Shown here: one piece after another, positions 43,901-52,198 of the stretch | How the letters are laid out: each line of letters begins with the position of its first letter | How positions within the stretch are numbered: the stretch's first letter is position 1 | Assembly (NCBI RefSeq): GCF_027924185.1 | Contig: NZ_BRVO01000001.1 | Span: 1,240,001 to 1,304,000, forward strand | Length of the DNA: 64,000 bases | Direction of reading: 5' to 3' | From: Neptunitalea lumnitzerae | GTDB lineage: Bacteria; Bacteroidota; Bacteroidia; Flavobacteriales; Flavobacteriaceae | Program-made: the position numbers and the translations under genes | Notes under the pieces: model-generated | Databases searched by the model: none | The model's input: only the letters and a program-made list of their open reading frames with translations | What the model was told of the DNA's origin: nothing

Positions 43901-44696
43901 TAGCGCGTATATAAATATCGTAAGTAGTTTCAGCTGTTAAACCGTTATAAATAAAGTTGGTATTGTTATAAGATGTAGTTCCACTAGTAGGGGTAGTGCT
44001 GCCTGTAGGTACTACGGCTACTTCCCATTGGTTTTCACTACCTGTTGGTGTCCAAGATATGGTAACTGTAGTATCGTCAGATGGATCAAAAGTTATATTT
44101 GTTGGTTCTGGGCAGGGTGGTGGTCCGGCAGAATATATAGAGGGGCTACTAACACAAAAACCATAGGCGCTACTGTTTCCATCAGTATAGAAAACTCTAT
44201 ACTGAAACGAGGTTAATTGAGCTAAAGAAAACCCACTAATGTCTAGACCACTAGATACATAAGTTTGCGATATTCCTGCACAGTAATTATCTGTAGGAGC
44301 AGATGGAGTATCGGTGTCAAATGGGGCATCTAAATTAATCCACGTACCAGTTGTAGTATCATAATATTGAAACATTAATTGGTCTGGTCCATTGTTATTG
44401 TAAACATAATCCGCAGTTATGTAAATGTAGGTTTCACCCGCATAAAATGCACTGGATAGATCAATTATGGGAGATTCTGCGGCAATACTATTGAAGCCGC
44501 CAATAGCTGCATCATCATAAGCAAAATTAGGATTGATTAAAGGGTTTCCTTCAAATACTCCGGTGCTTACATAGTAGCTACCGCTAATAGTCCAACTGGT
44601 ACTAGGCCAGTTGGCAGATTGATTTAATACTTGTCCCTTTGCTAGAATGCATGAAAAAATGAAAAATAGAGATAGTAGGAACTGAGTTCTCTTCAT
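37992..44696 (-). CDS. Giant T9SS-exported modular surface protein A (2234 aa)
   Basis: Order of parts: signal peptide (1-21); N-terminal domain shared with the three neighbours (to ~185); FN3 (~190-285); MAM/jelly-roll-like (~300-470, GDWTGDLNSGGGSWEIPDGS); FN3 (~472-560); CUB-like domain (~565-680); a nidogen-like beta region (~790-1010); PPC-like domain (~1060-1205); nine tandem 83-88-residue repeats (~1207-1995) of the ITDLGNGTPTITDG...VGPF type with four Cys each; PPC-like domain (~2000-2150); T9SS type A sorting domain (YYPNPVNHNILNL ... KIVKE). It is probably attached to or released from the cell surface, likely adhesive; no enzyme motif is seen. It has its own terminator. Confidence 0.85.
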   Translation of the reverse strand: MKRTQFLLSLFFIFSCILAKGQVLNQSANWPSTSWTISGSYYVSTGVFEGNPLINPNFAYDDAAIGGFNSIAAESPIIDLSSAFYAGETYIYITADYVYNNNGPDQLMFQYYDTTTGTWINLDAPFDTDTPSAPTDNYCAGISQTYVSSGLDISGFSLAQLTSFQYRVFYTDGNSSAYGFCVSSPSIYSAGPPPCPEPTNITFDPSDDTTVTISWTPTGSENQWEVAVVPTGSTTPTSGTTSYNNTNFIYNGLTAETTYDIYIRAICGTNIESNWVGPVTFTTSDNTPTPPSGVSCTTGYNSFIFVENFDVPGDWTGDLNSGGGSWEIPDGSTSASTGPNTGYNGSNFMNFEASGASSGTVAEVISPAIDLTAITGNIELSFYLYAYGAGMGDLEVGIGNSISGSFTSIFNFSGDYQTSGNDDWLPVGIDLSAYAGQIIYLQFKQTHPATSPVGDMSIDYLRVEACSDVCLSPTSIQVSDIHDNSVDINWIPSSIETGWEYVIVPTGSGVPTGSGTPSTTTFLDDILLDYSTSYDIYVRSECAPGIYSDWAGPETFETEIATDYVVDCGTSASTNINYCYGDNDSTLFSFTPSDGSSLLNVFFNSGMVEDLNDEILIYDYDMTLLYSGYGSSGDLTGLFFTSSGPGLYIQIDSDSTNSCESGSVTQPLDFIVSCLGCTNTPEAIYTVVSDCANGPQFMVNVELTDMAGASNIVISDNQGGAPLTVSSPSIYIMGPYSNNTNVVINLANGDIPNCNVYSNPLTQSTCPLIPSVTCNTIDAGEDVDIDCGITDVDLNASFIFSGTDTNTYQLSSIGCDPDTTPGTSANVVIDDRYSNAIDIGFDFCFFGGIYNQLVIGANGVVSFDTTLAGQNCPWAFTQSVPSPNLPLNAIFGAYQDLDPGVCGAIEYAQSGTAPNRSFIINYTDVCFYSCTNLIATTQIIIHETTNAIEINIIDKPACASWNSGNAIVGIQNADGTLGYTPPGRNTGTWIAQNEYWRYVPSGPANYTFEWLEGGNFVSNDADITVNPLDTTTYTAQISYNTCDGSVVTLTDDVTVNVTTPVDENEFTSDNATTLTPIELNQAGLGTTYPFDFSNYILEPQEPVGSCFTSGINQTQWYTFTAPTSGQVKVATYLPSGYTDIELAVFEADSTACTFLTTPTTEIGCTNTSTFLEFTGSNSLTPGNAYFVQVNQVTGSAPNFNIEIIDLECTPITYSSAIIDPDCSNAQFYVDINITGLGNGLYSTVTDGTNNWDITGLGVMQVGPFTNTSTVNLSLTHGIDSTCDVDLGSFNYSCSLVCSPVLYNNVTVIDDCANDQYFVELNISDLGMGGSAITDGSNSWNLSSTGIIQVGPFTNGSTTQLVIENLMDSSCNAAIGSFTSTCCEPLTYANAAVFEDCANNQFFVTVDITDLGNGTPTITDGTTTLPITNLGTIQIGPYTSGNTSPNIILNDGCQNNNLGTFTYACVSSCNAPSYTVASVWADCNNNQYYVNVNINDLGDGYPYITDGTTNWNVTSLGTTQVGPFVDGSTTLLTLKHGGLSTCDVDLGSFTYTCPLPCTPTVIASASIVDDCANDVFYVDVDVTDLGNGTPTITDGTNTWPLTAIGVIQIGPFSDISTVTLNVLHGADASCNTLIGTYSSTCCVAPEYANATVTPYCSNAQFYVDVTITNLGNGTPTITDGTSVWNVSSVGDMQVGPFASDTNVALTLTHGSSSTCDVNLGTFTYSCPFVCNAPNYDSAVISADCSNTEFYVDVDVSYLGNGTPTITDGTNTWPVTATGITQVGPFTDGTSAILTLAHGTDTGCDVDLGNFTYTCPAVCSAPAYASATVNEDCNNNQFFVLVDVTDLGSGMPSITDGTNTWQINNTGIRVVGPFASDTTVNLLLENGTDATCDVDLGSFTYTCPFVCSPASYSTAVITEDCNNSQFYVDVTITDLGNGTPAISDGTNIWTVTTTGTMQVGPFVNGANVALLLEHGTDASCNIDLGNFTYTCPVFPPDNDDTCNAIPLNVLDLATAGSTPGDTYTTVGATAVGNEPIPSCFNGSIDGSVWFSFVAPPSGEVLVTTDLLGGSLLDTEIAVYNAAGSYCNDLSTLAAPEACMQDNGMNIAQSEMIYFDGTTYGTLIPGDTYYVQVDAGTVGLQGTFGIEVIDLDSTNTQNVDSVSFSYYPNPVNHNILNLRGSEPIYSIEVFNMLGQKVTYLTPETTVYTMEMHELASGNYLVKVMVGDSLKVIKIVKE
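38720..41075 (-). repeat. Nine tandem repeats, ~264-bp period, in protein A
   Basis: The CCTAAxT anchor (codons for L-G in DLGxFTY) recurs at 38749, 39013, 39277, 39541, 39796, 40060, 40324, 40573 and 40837, with spacings of 264 bp except 255 and 249. Each unit encodes C...DC..xxFYVDVxITDLGNGTPxITDGTNxW...VGPF...LxHGxDxxCDVDLGxFTYxC. Confidence 0.85.
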
Positions 44697-44930
44697 TGGT
44701 TGTTGATTTAAAACAAATTGGTGTTTAAGTAATAATACAAGTGCATATTTTTCATCTATATTAATAGATAAAAAATAGTATAGGTCATGTGTTCCTAGTT
44801 TTATTTTTTAAAACGAGAACAACTCATAAAAGACTGTGGGGAATATCCTTTCTAACAAGGATTTAGGTATGTATAATATCAGAGGTAAAAATAAAAGATT
44901 ATTTTCACTAAGCAACGTTTTTAATATAAA

Positions 44931-44955
44931 AAAAAGCGCTCAAATGAGCGCTTTA
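44931..44955 (-). terminator. Terminator of surface-protein gene B
   Basis: AAAGCGCTC-AAAT-GAGCGCTTT with A/T runs on both sides, 16 bp beyond the stop codon. Confidence 0.8.
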
Positions 44956-44970
44956 TGTTAAATTTTAAAA

Positions 44971-47900
44971 TTATTCTTTAATGATTTTTACAATTTCTTG
45001 ATGATCACCAATAGTTATTTTTACTAAATAGTTTCCTGCAGCCAAGTCGTGCATTTGAATTGCATATTCACTACTGTTTGGGGTAAGGTGTAATACGCTT
45101 TGTCCTAAAATATTTAGAACTTCAATTGTGTTCATTGGTTTGCTAGCTCTTATATTTAGAATGTTATGATTAACCGGGTTAGGATAATATGTGAAGTTAA
45201 CTGCGTCAGTTGAAGCTGTGGTAGTGGTATCTAAATTAATAACTTCTATACCAAATGTACCTTGTGCTCCTAGTGTACCAGCGTCTACCTGTACATAATA
45301 GGTAGCTCCAGGTGTTAATGTAGCATTGGTAGTACCATCAAAATAGATAGCTGTGCTTTGTGGTATATTAGAACCATTGTCTTGCATACATGCTATAGGG
45401 CTAAGTCCGCTTACATCATTACAATCTGCACCTAAGCTGCTGTAAACAGCTACTTCTGTATCTAATAATGTGCCTCCTATTAAATCTGTAGTAACTAATA
45501 CTTCTCCGGTTGAAGGAGCAGTAAAGCTAAACCATACAGATCCTTCTATAGAACCATTAAAACATGAAGGTACTGTTTCACTAATTTGCGAAGTAGCGTC
45601 TATTGTGGTAAACGCATCTCCTGGTGTACTTCCCGCGTTACTTAAGTCTAATACCGTTAAGTTTGTGGCATTACATGCATCATCATTTGCAGGTGGTGTT
45701 GTAACCGTACATGTATATGTATATGTTCCTAAATCAACATCACACGTAGCATCAGTGCCATGTTCTAAAGTTAAGGCTACAGTGGTAGCATCAGCAAAAG
45801 GCCCTACTTGAGTAATTCCTGTAGTAGTAATTGGCCAAGTGGTAGTTCCGTCTGTAATAGCTGGGGAACCATTTCCTAAATCAGTAATATCTATATCTAC
45901 ATAGAATAGAGCGTTATCGCAATCTTCATTTATTGTAGTAGAAGCATACGTTGCAGGGCTACAAACAAACGGGCAAGAATATGTATATGTTCCTAAATCA
46001 ACATTACACGTAGCATCAGTACCATGTTCTAAAGTTAAGGCTACAGTGGTAGCATCAGCAAAAGGTCCTACTTGAGTAATTCCTGTAGCGGTAATAGGCC
46101 AAGTAGTAGTACCGTCTGTAATAGCTGGCGAACCATTTCCTAAATCAGTAATATCTATATCTACATAGAATAGAGCGTTATCGCAATCTTCATTTATTGT
46201 AGTAGAAGCATACGTTGCAGGGCTACAAACAAACGGACAAGTGTAAGTATACGTTCCTAAATCAATATCACACGTAGCATCAGTACCATGTTCTAAAGTT
46301 AAGGCTACAGTGGTAGCATCAGCAAAAGGTCCTACTTGAGTAATTCCTGTAGCGGTAATAGGCCAAGTGGTAGTTCCGTCTGTAATAGCTGGGGAACCAT
46401 TTCCTAAATCAGTAATATCTATATCTACATAGAATTGAGCGTTATCGCAATCTTCATTTATTGTAGTAGAAGCATACGTTGCAGGGCTACAAACAAACGG
46501 GCAAGAATATGTATATGTTCCTAAATCGACATCACAAGTAGCATCAGTACCATGTTCTAAAGTTAAGGCTACAGTGGTAGCATCAGCAAAAGGCCCTACT
46601 TGAGTAATACCTGTAGTGGTAACAGGCCAAGTGGAGGTACCGTCTGTAATGCTTGGTGTACCATTACCTAAATCAGTAATATCTATATCTACATAGAATT
46701 GTGCGTTGTCACAATCTTCGTTTACCGTAGCGGTAGTGTATGTGGCTGAGCTACAAACAAGCGGGCATGTGTAAGTGAATGTTCCTAAATCAACATCACA
46801 GGCATTATTTAACCCGTGCTCTAATACTAGAACTGTACTAGTACCATCAGCAAAAGGTCCTACTTGAGTAATTCCTGTAGCGGTTACTGGCCATGTAGTA
46901 ATACCATCTGTAATAGCTGGTGTACCATTTCCAAGGTCTGTAATATCTACATCTACATAAAATTGTGAGTTATCACAGTCTGCATTTAAAGTGGCTGAAG
47001 TATATGCTGCCGGACTACAAACAAACGGACAGGTATATGTGAAGGAACCTAAATCTTCAGAACAACTAGCGCTGGTTCCGTTCTCTAAGGTTAAGGTAAC
47101 ATTATCACCATCTAAAAATGGTCCTATTTGTGTGATTCCTGTAGTGGTTATTGGCCAAGAGCTTATTCCGTCTGTAACTACAGAACTACCGTCTCCAATA
47201 TTGGTAATATCAATATAAACGTAGAATTGTGAGTTTACACAATCTTCGGCAATATCAATTGTAGTATACGATGCAGGGTTACAAACAAACGGGCATGTAT
47301 AAGTAAAACTACCTAAATCAACATCACAAGTAGTATCTGTACCATGTTCTAGCGTTAATGTTACGGTAGAAGCATCAGCAAAAGGCCCTACTTGTGTAAT
47401 ACCTGTAGCGGTAACAGGCCAAGTAGAAGTACCATCTGTAATGCTTGGTGCACCATTGCCTAAGTCTGTAATATCAACATCAACATAAAACTGTGAAGTG
47501 GTACAACTAGTTACAACTGTAGCACTAGCATATGCTGCTGCACTACATGGCATAGGTATTACATCTATATTAGCATCAATAGTTACTCCTTGTGGACCAC
47601 TGTAACATGGGTTTGGTGGTGTTTGTCCGTCAAATGCAGTGCCAATTCTCATTTTATGTTGCCCTACAGCAACAGAAGCAGGTACCGTAAAGGTGGCGCT
47701 TAAGACAGTAGGGTTGGCACTAGCTGAGGTACCAGAGTAAACTAGTTCACTAGCGTCAAATGTATAATTATCATTAAAATCAATCCAAATATTCGCGTCG
47801 TATGGTATTCCGGTAGCAAATGTAATGTCTACTGTTGCATTAGCACCTTGTTCTATAGAAACTACTGGTATTATTTCGTAATAAGTAACATCAGGTATGC

Positions 47901-50900
47901 TATTAGAAGTTGACTCTATAGTAACATTGGTAATACCTGCAAGATCATTACTTGTTGGAATAGACTCACAATAACATGGTGTAGCTGCTGTAGTAAAATT
48001 ATATTCAGTACAACTAGTAGCAGTTCCAAAAGTATTATAAGGTGTTATAGTAACATAGTAGGTAGTGGCAACCGTTAAGAAATCAGTTGTGTAAGCTGTT
48101 ACATTTCCTAGATCAATATTATTTAAAATATCCGTGCCACCTGGAGAGGTACCCATAGAAATATAATAACCTTCTGCATCTAAGGTAGTATCCCAGGTAA
48201 TGTCAGCAGGATAATTTCCGCAACTTCCATTATCAGTTATCACCACATTTGAAGCACATTCTGGTGGGCATACATACGTAAATGCTCCTAAATCTATATC
48301 GCAATCGGTATCTAATCCATGTTCTAATACTAAAGAAACGTTTGTGCCATTAGTAAAAGGACCTACTAAATTAGTTCCTAACGTTACATTCCATACCGTT
48401 GTGCCGTCTGTTAATACAGGTGTTCCATTTCCTAAATCAGTTACATTAAATGAAATTGAGAATTCATCATTTGTGCAATCAGGTACAATAGTTGGAGTAG
48501 TATAAGAGGTTGATGAACAACCAAAGTATAATACTTCAATACCAAATGAATCTAATAAATCATCTGGGTTGTTTACTTGAATATAATAAGTTTCTCCTGG
48601 AGTTAATGCATTAGAGCCGTTCAAACTTAAGGTGGTGCTGCCAGAAGCACAGGCCACTTCACTACCTAAGGTGGTGATATCGGTACAGTCAAAAGAACTA
48701 TTGCTGCTATACACAGCAAATTCTACATCTGTTGTAGCTCCTGTTGGGTGGTAGGTATTTATTTTTACTTCTCCTGTTGGAGGCGCAACAAACTCAAACC
48801 ATACTGTGCCATCTAACCCACTGCTGTAGCAAGAGCCTACTGGTTCGTTAGTTTGGTCAAAAGCGGTTTGTAGGTCATAAGCATAACCATCAACCGAACC
48901 TTCATCTGCTAAAGGAAGTGTAGTTAATGGTGTAGCATAGCATATAAAGTTATTATCAGGAGGACAAAAACCTAAGTTTAAAGTGTGTGAAGATAAAAAC
49001 ACTGCAGAGTCATAATTAGAATCCCCATTATCTTGAATAGCTAATTTTAAATGATAAGTTTGCCCTGGTATCACATCGCTTTCTGCGGTAAGTACAACCG
49101 TTTGTCCGTTAAAATCAATTTCTCCAGTTCCACTAGCATTATAGGTGTCAAAATATTGAGCATTTGCTGGTCCACAAGCGCCTATGCCTCCATGTACATT
49201 TACTACCGTAACAGGAATATTACTGTTTGGCAATACTGCCATATTAGTAGTGTTTCCATTCTGATCGGTTAGCAAAAACGCAAATACATCAGAAAAATTA
49301 CATTCAAATTGAGCAAGGTATTCTTCTGATGCAAATATGTAATCAAAACTAATATGTTCCACTTGCGGAACAAAGTCAAATTCTATATAAGAGGCATTAA
49401 ATCCAGGGCCAGAGATAGCAGTTAAATCAGCATCTGAAGGCCAGGTTGTAGTTCCGCCGCTATGATTTGCAACATTAGGTCCTTCAGCCGTAAAAATATC
49501 CCCTGTAGATAAAATAATACCTTCCTGAATAGGGAAGTTCCAAGCGGCAGAAAATGATCCTATTCCGTTTACATTTCCATAATTACTTCCTGTAGAGTAT
49601 TGAATGTTACTGGCTGTAGAGCATGATTCATTAATTAAAACATCTTTAATTAATTGGTCTACGGTGTAATCAGTATCAGAAATTACTATTGGAGGGCAAT
49701 CTACTGGCACTAGCGGAGGACTAGTTATTGAGCAGCTACTATCTGTAGGGTCTGTTATTTGAAATTCAATTGGGTTTGAAAACGCATATGGTCCAAATGT
49801 GTATACACCTGCGGAGTTCACAGTTTGGCTATAAAGGCCTGCATCATCTGAAATAACCAGTGATGAAGCTGATCCCATAGCGGTAATATTTACTTCTACA
49901 TTAAAATCTAATCCTATAACACAATTTCCAATTACTTGGTAGTCTACTGTTGGAGAGTAACAAGATATACATGAAACATCAAAGTCTAAGGGGGTAGAAA
50001 TTCCGCCGTCATCACAACTCACGTTTGTATTAGAAATAATTTCTAAATAAATTTCAGACCCTGTAGCCTGAAAGGATAGCCCTGATAAATCTCCTGAAGT
50101 TCCATACCCTTGATATAGGATAGTAGTAGCATCTGAATCATATATGGTTATTTGGTCTCCGCCATCTTCTACCATCCCTGAATTAAAATTAAGGAGTAAG
50201 TATTGATTTGGATCTGTTGAGGTAAAATGGAATGTAGTGTTTTCAAGATTTTCATAACAATAAGTCATATTGGTTGGAGCTAAACCACAGTCTACTATAA
50301 AATCGGTTTGAATAGATGTAGTGAAGTTTGCTGGTCCTTCCCAATTGCTAAAGAAGTTTGTAGCACAAATAGCTCTAACGTATACTTCATAATCAGTATC
50401 AGGTGTTAAGCCGCTAATATCATCTAATGAAGTTGTGGTTACCTCTGTTCCCGAAGTTGGAATACCTGTACCTGCGGGCTGTATCACATATTCCCATAAA
50501 GTTTCGTTGCCATTAGAAGTCCAAGAAATATCTACACTGGTATCTGTAATATCTGAAGTTGTAATACTAGTTGGTGTAATACAAAAGTTACCACAGGCTT
50601 CAATTCTTAGTAAGTCTATAGCCATATCGCCAAGTGGACCGTCTACAGCTGTTTGTTTAAACTGTAAGTAAATTGTTTGTCCTGCATATGCTGTAATGTC
50701 TATACCAACAGGTAACCAAGGGTCGGTGGCACTTGTTTGGTATTGATCGGTTAAAGTAAATATTGTTGTAAATGTACCTGTAGGAGATGTGCTAATACCC
50801 AACTCAAAAGTACCAATATGTAATCCGAAGGCATGCATGTAAAATGATAGTTCTGCTTCTCCGGTAACATTGGCTAAATCAATAGCAGGAGAAATAATAG

Positions 50901-51996
50901 TACCCACATCGCCATTCATGGTGGCTGTAGCTTCAAAGTTCATATAATTAGAACCGCTGTAGGCGCTAGAAGGCCCGGTGCCTACCGTTGTAGAACCGTT
51001 AGGGATTTCCCAAGAACCATTTCCGCTATTTACGTCTCCTGTCCACCCTGTTGAGTTGTCAAACTCTTCAATATACATGTATGTGCCGGTGCCAGAAGTA
51101 CAGCTTACACCTGATGGTGGCGTGGGTGTACTCATGGCTGTGGTAAAGCTAATAGGGCCATACCAATCGCTATAATCTCCACCTCCACAGTCAGACCGTA
51201 CGTAAACATCATAGGTGGTTGTTTCAGATAATCCGTTGTATGTATAGTTATTATTAGTAGTAGCTGATGTTCCTGATGATGGTGTTGTACTGCCGGTTGG
51301 TACTACAGCAACTTCCCAAGCAGTTTCCATATCGCCAGGATTCCAGTCTAAGGTAACAGTTGTGTCTGTAAACGTTACAACGCTTAAATTAGAAGGAATA
51401 AAGCATGTAATGGGCTCATCGGAATATATAGTAGGACTGCTAAAGCAAAATCCTTTAGCCCATGAACTGTTGTCATTAAAATAAAAACGATATTGAAAAT
51501 TAGATAATTGGTTAGCAGAAAATCCTGAAACATCTAAGGCTTGTGACACAAAATTAGCTTGTGTACCTGAGCAGTAATCATCTGCTGGCGGAAAGCCAGG
51601 AGTGTCGCTATTAAAAGGAGCTTGCCAGTTTACCCAGTTGCCAGTGTCTGCATTATAGTATTGAAGCACGAGGGTTTCTGATGCTTCAAAATTATATACA
51701 TATAATGTTTGAACAAAAATATCGGTTTCCCCCGCAGTCACGGCAGAATTCAAGTCAATGATAGGTGATTCTGCTGCAATTTGGTTAGGTACTCCAGACC
51801 CCGATGCGTAATCATCATAGGCAAAGTTGGGGTTAATGAGTGGATTGCCTTCAAATAAACCTGCACTTACATAATAACTACCAGAGATAGTCCATGAAGT
51901 ACTTGGCCAGTTTGCTGGCTCATTAAGTACTTGCGCAGATAATGGTAGGAATGAAATAAGAAACAGGTAAAAACAATATAGTGTAGTTTTTTTCAT
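44971..51996 (-). CDS. Giant T9SS-exported modular surface protein B (2341 aa)
   Basis: Same plan as its neighbour. Signal peptide (1-21), shared N-terminal domain (to ~190), FN3 (~195-285), MAM-like (~300-470), FN3 (~470-560), CUB-like (~565-680), choice-of-anchor L domain (~772-1012; YTVDQLIKDVLINESC, FDYIFASEEYLAQFECNFSDVFAF), PPC-like (~1015-1160), one 88-residue repeat (~1162-1248), FN3-like (~1250-1340), GEVED domain (~1340-1485; IWIDFNDNYTFDASELVYSG), seven tandem 88-residue repeats (~1487-2095), PPC-like (~2100-2255), T9SS type A sorting domain (FTYYPNPVNHNILNI...KIIKE). Predicted cell-surface or secreted adhesin; no catalytic motif. The last repeats are nearly identical at DNA level. 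Confidence 0.85.
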   Translation of the reverse strand: MKKTTLYCFYLFLISFLPLSAQVLNEPANWPSTSWTISGSYYVSAGLFEGNPLINPNFAYDDYASGSGVPNQIAAESPIIDLNSAVTAGETDIFVQTLYVYNFEASETLVLQYYNADTGNWVNWQAPFNSDTPGFPPADDYCSGTQANFVSQALDVSGFSANQLSNFQYRFYFNDNSSWAKGFCFSSPTIYSDEPITCFIPSNLSVVTFTDTTVTLDWNPGDMETAWEVAVVPTGSTTPSSGTSATTNNNYTYNGLSETTTYDVYVRSDCGGGDYSDWYGPISFTTAMSTPTPPSGVSCTSGTGTYMYIEEFDNSTGWTGDVNSGNGSWEIPNGSTTVGTGPSSAYSGSNYMNFEATATMNGDVGTIISPAIDLANVTGEAELSFYMHAFGLHIGTFELGISTSPTGTFTTIFTLTDQYQTSATDPWLPVGIDITAYAGQTIYLQFKQTAVDGPLGDMAIDLLRIEACGNFCITPTSITTSDITDTSVDISWTSNGNETLWEYVIQPAGTGIPTSGTEVTTTSLDDISGLTPDTDYEVYVRAICATNFFSNWEGPANFTTSIQTDFIVDCGLAPTNMTYCYENLENTTFHFTSTDPNQYLLLNFNSGMVEDGGDQITIYDSDATTILYQGYGTSGDLSGLSFQATGSEIYLEIISNTNVSCDDGGISTPLDFDVSCISCYSPTVDYQVIGNCVIGLDFNVEVNITAMGSASSLVISDDAGLYSQTVNSAGVYTFGPYAFSNPIEFQITDPTDSSCSITSPPLVPVDCPPIVISDTDYTVDQLIKDVLINESCSTASNIQYSTGSNYGNVNGIGSFSAAWNFPIQEGIILSTGDIFTAEGPNVANHSGGTTTWPSDADLTAISGPGFNASYIEFDFVPQVEHISFDYIFASEEYLAQFECNFSDVFAFLLTDQNGNTTNMAVLPNSNIPVTVVNVHGGIGACGPANAQYFDTYNASGTGEIDFNGQTVVLTAESDVIPGQTYHLKLAIQDNGDSNYDSAVFLSSHTLNLGFCPPDNNFICYATPLTTLPLADEGSVDGYAYDLQTAFDQTNEPVGSCYSSGLDGTVWFEFVAPPTGEVKINTYHPTGATTDVEFAVYSSNSSFDCTDITTLGSEVACASGSTTLSLNGSNALTPGETYYIQVNNPDDLLDSFGIEVLYFGCSSTSYTTPTIVPDCTNDEFSISFNVTDLGNGTPVLTDGTTVWNVTLGTNLVGPFTNGTNVSLVLEHGLDTDCDIDLGAFTYVCPPECASNVVITDNGSCGNYPADITWDTTLDAEGYYISMGTSPGGTDILNNIDLGNVTAYTTDFLTVATTYYVTITPYNTFGTATSCTEYNFTTAATPCYCESIPTSNDLAGITNVTIESTSNSIPDVTYYEIIPVVSIEQGANATVDITFATGIPYDANIWIDFNDNYTFDASELVYSGTSASANPTVLSATFTVPASVAVGQHKMRIGTAFDGQTPPNPCYSGPQGVTIDANIDVIPMPCSAAAYASATVVTSCTTSQFYVDVDITDLGNGAPSITDGTSTWPVTATGITQVGPFADASTVTLTLEHGTDTTCDVDLGSFTYTCPFVCNPASYTTIDIAEDCVNSQFYVYIDITNIGDGSSVVTDGISSWPITTTGITQIGPFLDGDNVTLTLENGTSASCSEDLGSFTYTCPFVCSPAAYTSATLNADCDNSQFYVDVDITDLGNGTPAITDGITTWPVTATGITQVGPFADGTSTVLVLEHGLNNACDVDLGTFTYTCPLVCSSATYTTATVNEDCDNAQFYVDIDITDLGNGTPSITDGTSTWPVTTTGITQVGPFADATTVALTLEHGTDATCDVDLGTYTYSCPFVCSPATYASTTINEDCDNAQFYVDIDITDLGNGSPAITDGTTTWPITATGITQVGPFADATTVALTLEHGTDATCDIDLGTYTYTCPFVCSPATYASTTINEDCDNALFYVDIDITDLGNGSPAITDGTTTWPITATGITQVGPFADATTVALTLEHGTDATCNVDLGTYTYSCPFVCSPATYASTTINEDCDNALFYVDIDITDLGNGSPAITDGTTTWPITTTGITQVGPFADATTVALTLEHGTDATCDVDLGTYTYTCTVTTPPANDDACNATNLTVLDLSNAGSTPGDAFTTIDATSQISETVPSCFNGSIEGSVWFSFTAPSTGEVLVTTDLIGGTLLDTEVAVYSSLGADCNDVSGLSPIACMQDNGSNIPQSTAIYFDGTTNATLTPGATYYVQVDAGTLGAQGTFGIEVINLDTTTTASTDAVNFTYYPNPVNHNILNIRASKPMNTIEVLNILGQSVLHLTPNSSEYAIQMHDLAAGNYLVKITIGDHQEIVKIIKE
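45710..47547 (-). repeat. Seven tandem repeats of exactly 264 bp in protein B
   Basis: The CCTAAAT anchor occurs at 45728, 45992, 46256, 46520, 46784, 47048 and 47312, all spacings 264 bp (88 codons). The units at about 45722-46510 are almost identical even at third codon positions. An eighth, isolated unit is at about 48262-48520. Confidence 0.9.
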
Positions 51997-52146
51997 AAGT
52001 AAAGCGCTGTTTATTAAATTGGTAGGTTAAAAATATTGTTTTTTTACACAAGGGAGTGTTAAAATTGTAGTTTTTTTCTTTTAACAACTGTATTACTTTG
52101 GTTAAATGTGTGTTATTTAACAATTTTGATAAAAAAAATGAAATAA

Positions 52147-52176
52147 AAAAAAGGGTTGGCAATTGCCAACCCTTTT
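52147..52176 (-). terminator. Terminator of surface-protein gene C
   Basis: AAAAGGGTTGGC-AATT-GCCAACCCTTTT, a near-perfect hairpin 23 bp beyond the stop codon, T-rich on the minus strand. Confidence 0.85.
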
Positions 52177-52198
52177 AGGTATGTATATGTAAAGAAAA

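Noticed and set aside
45710-47547. Regularly spaced repeats as a possible CRISPR array
   Set aside because: The period is 264 bp, in frame with an open reading frame, with no short repeats and unique spacers and no cas genes.
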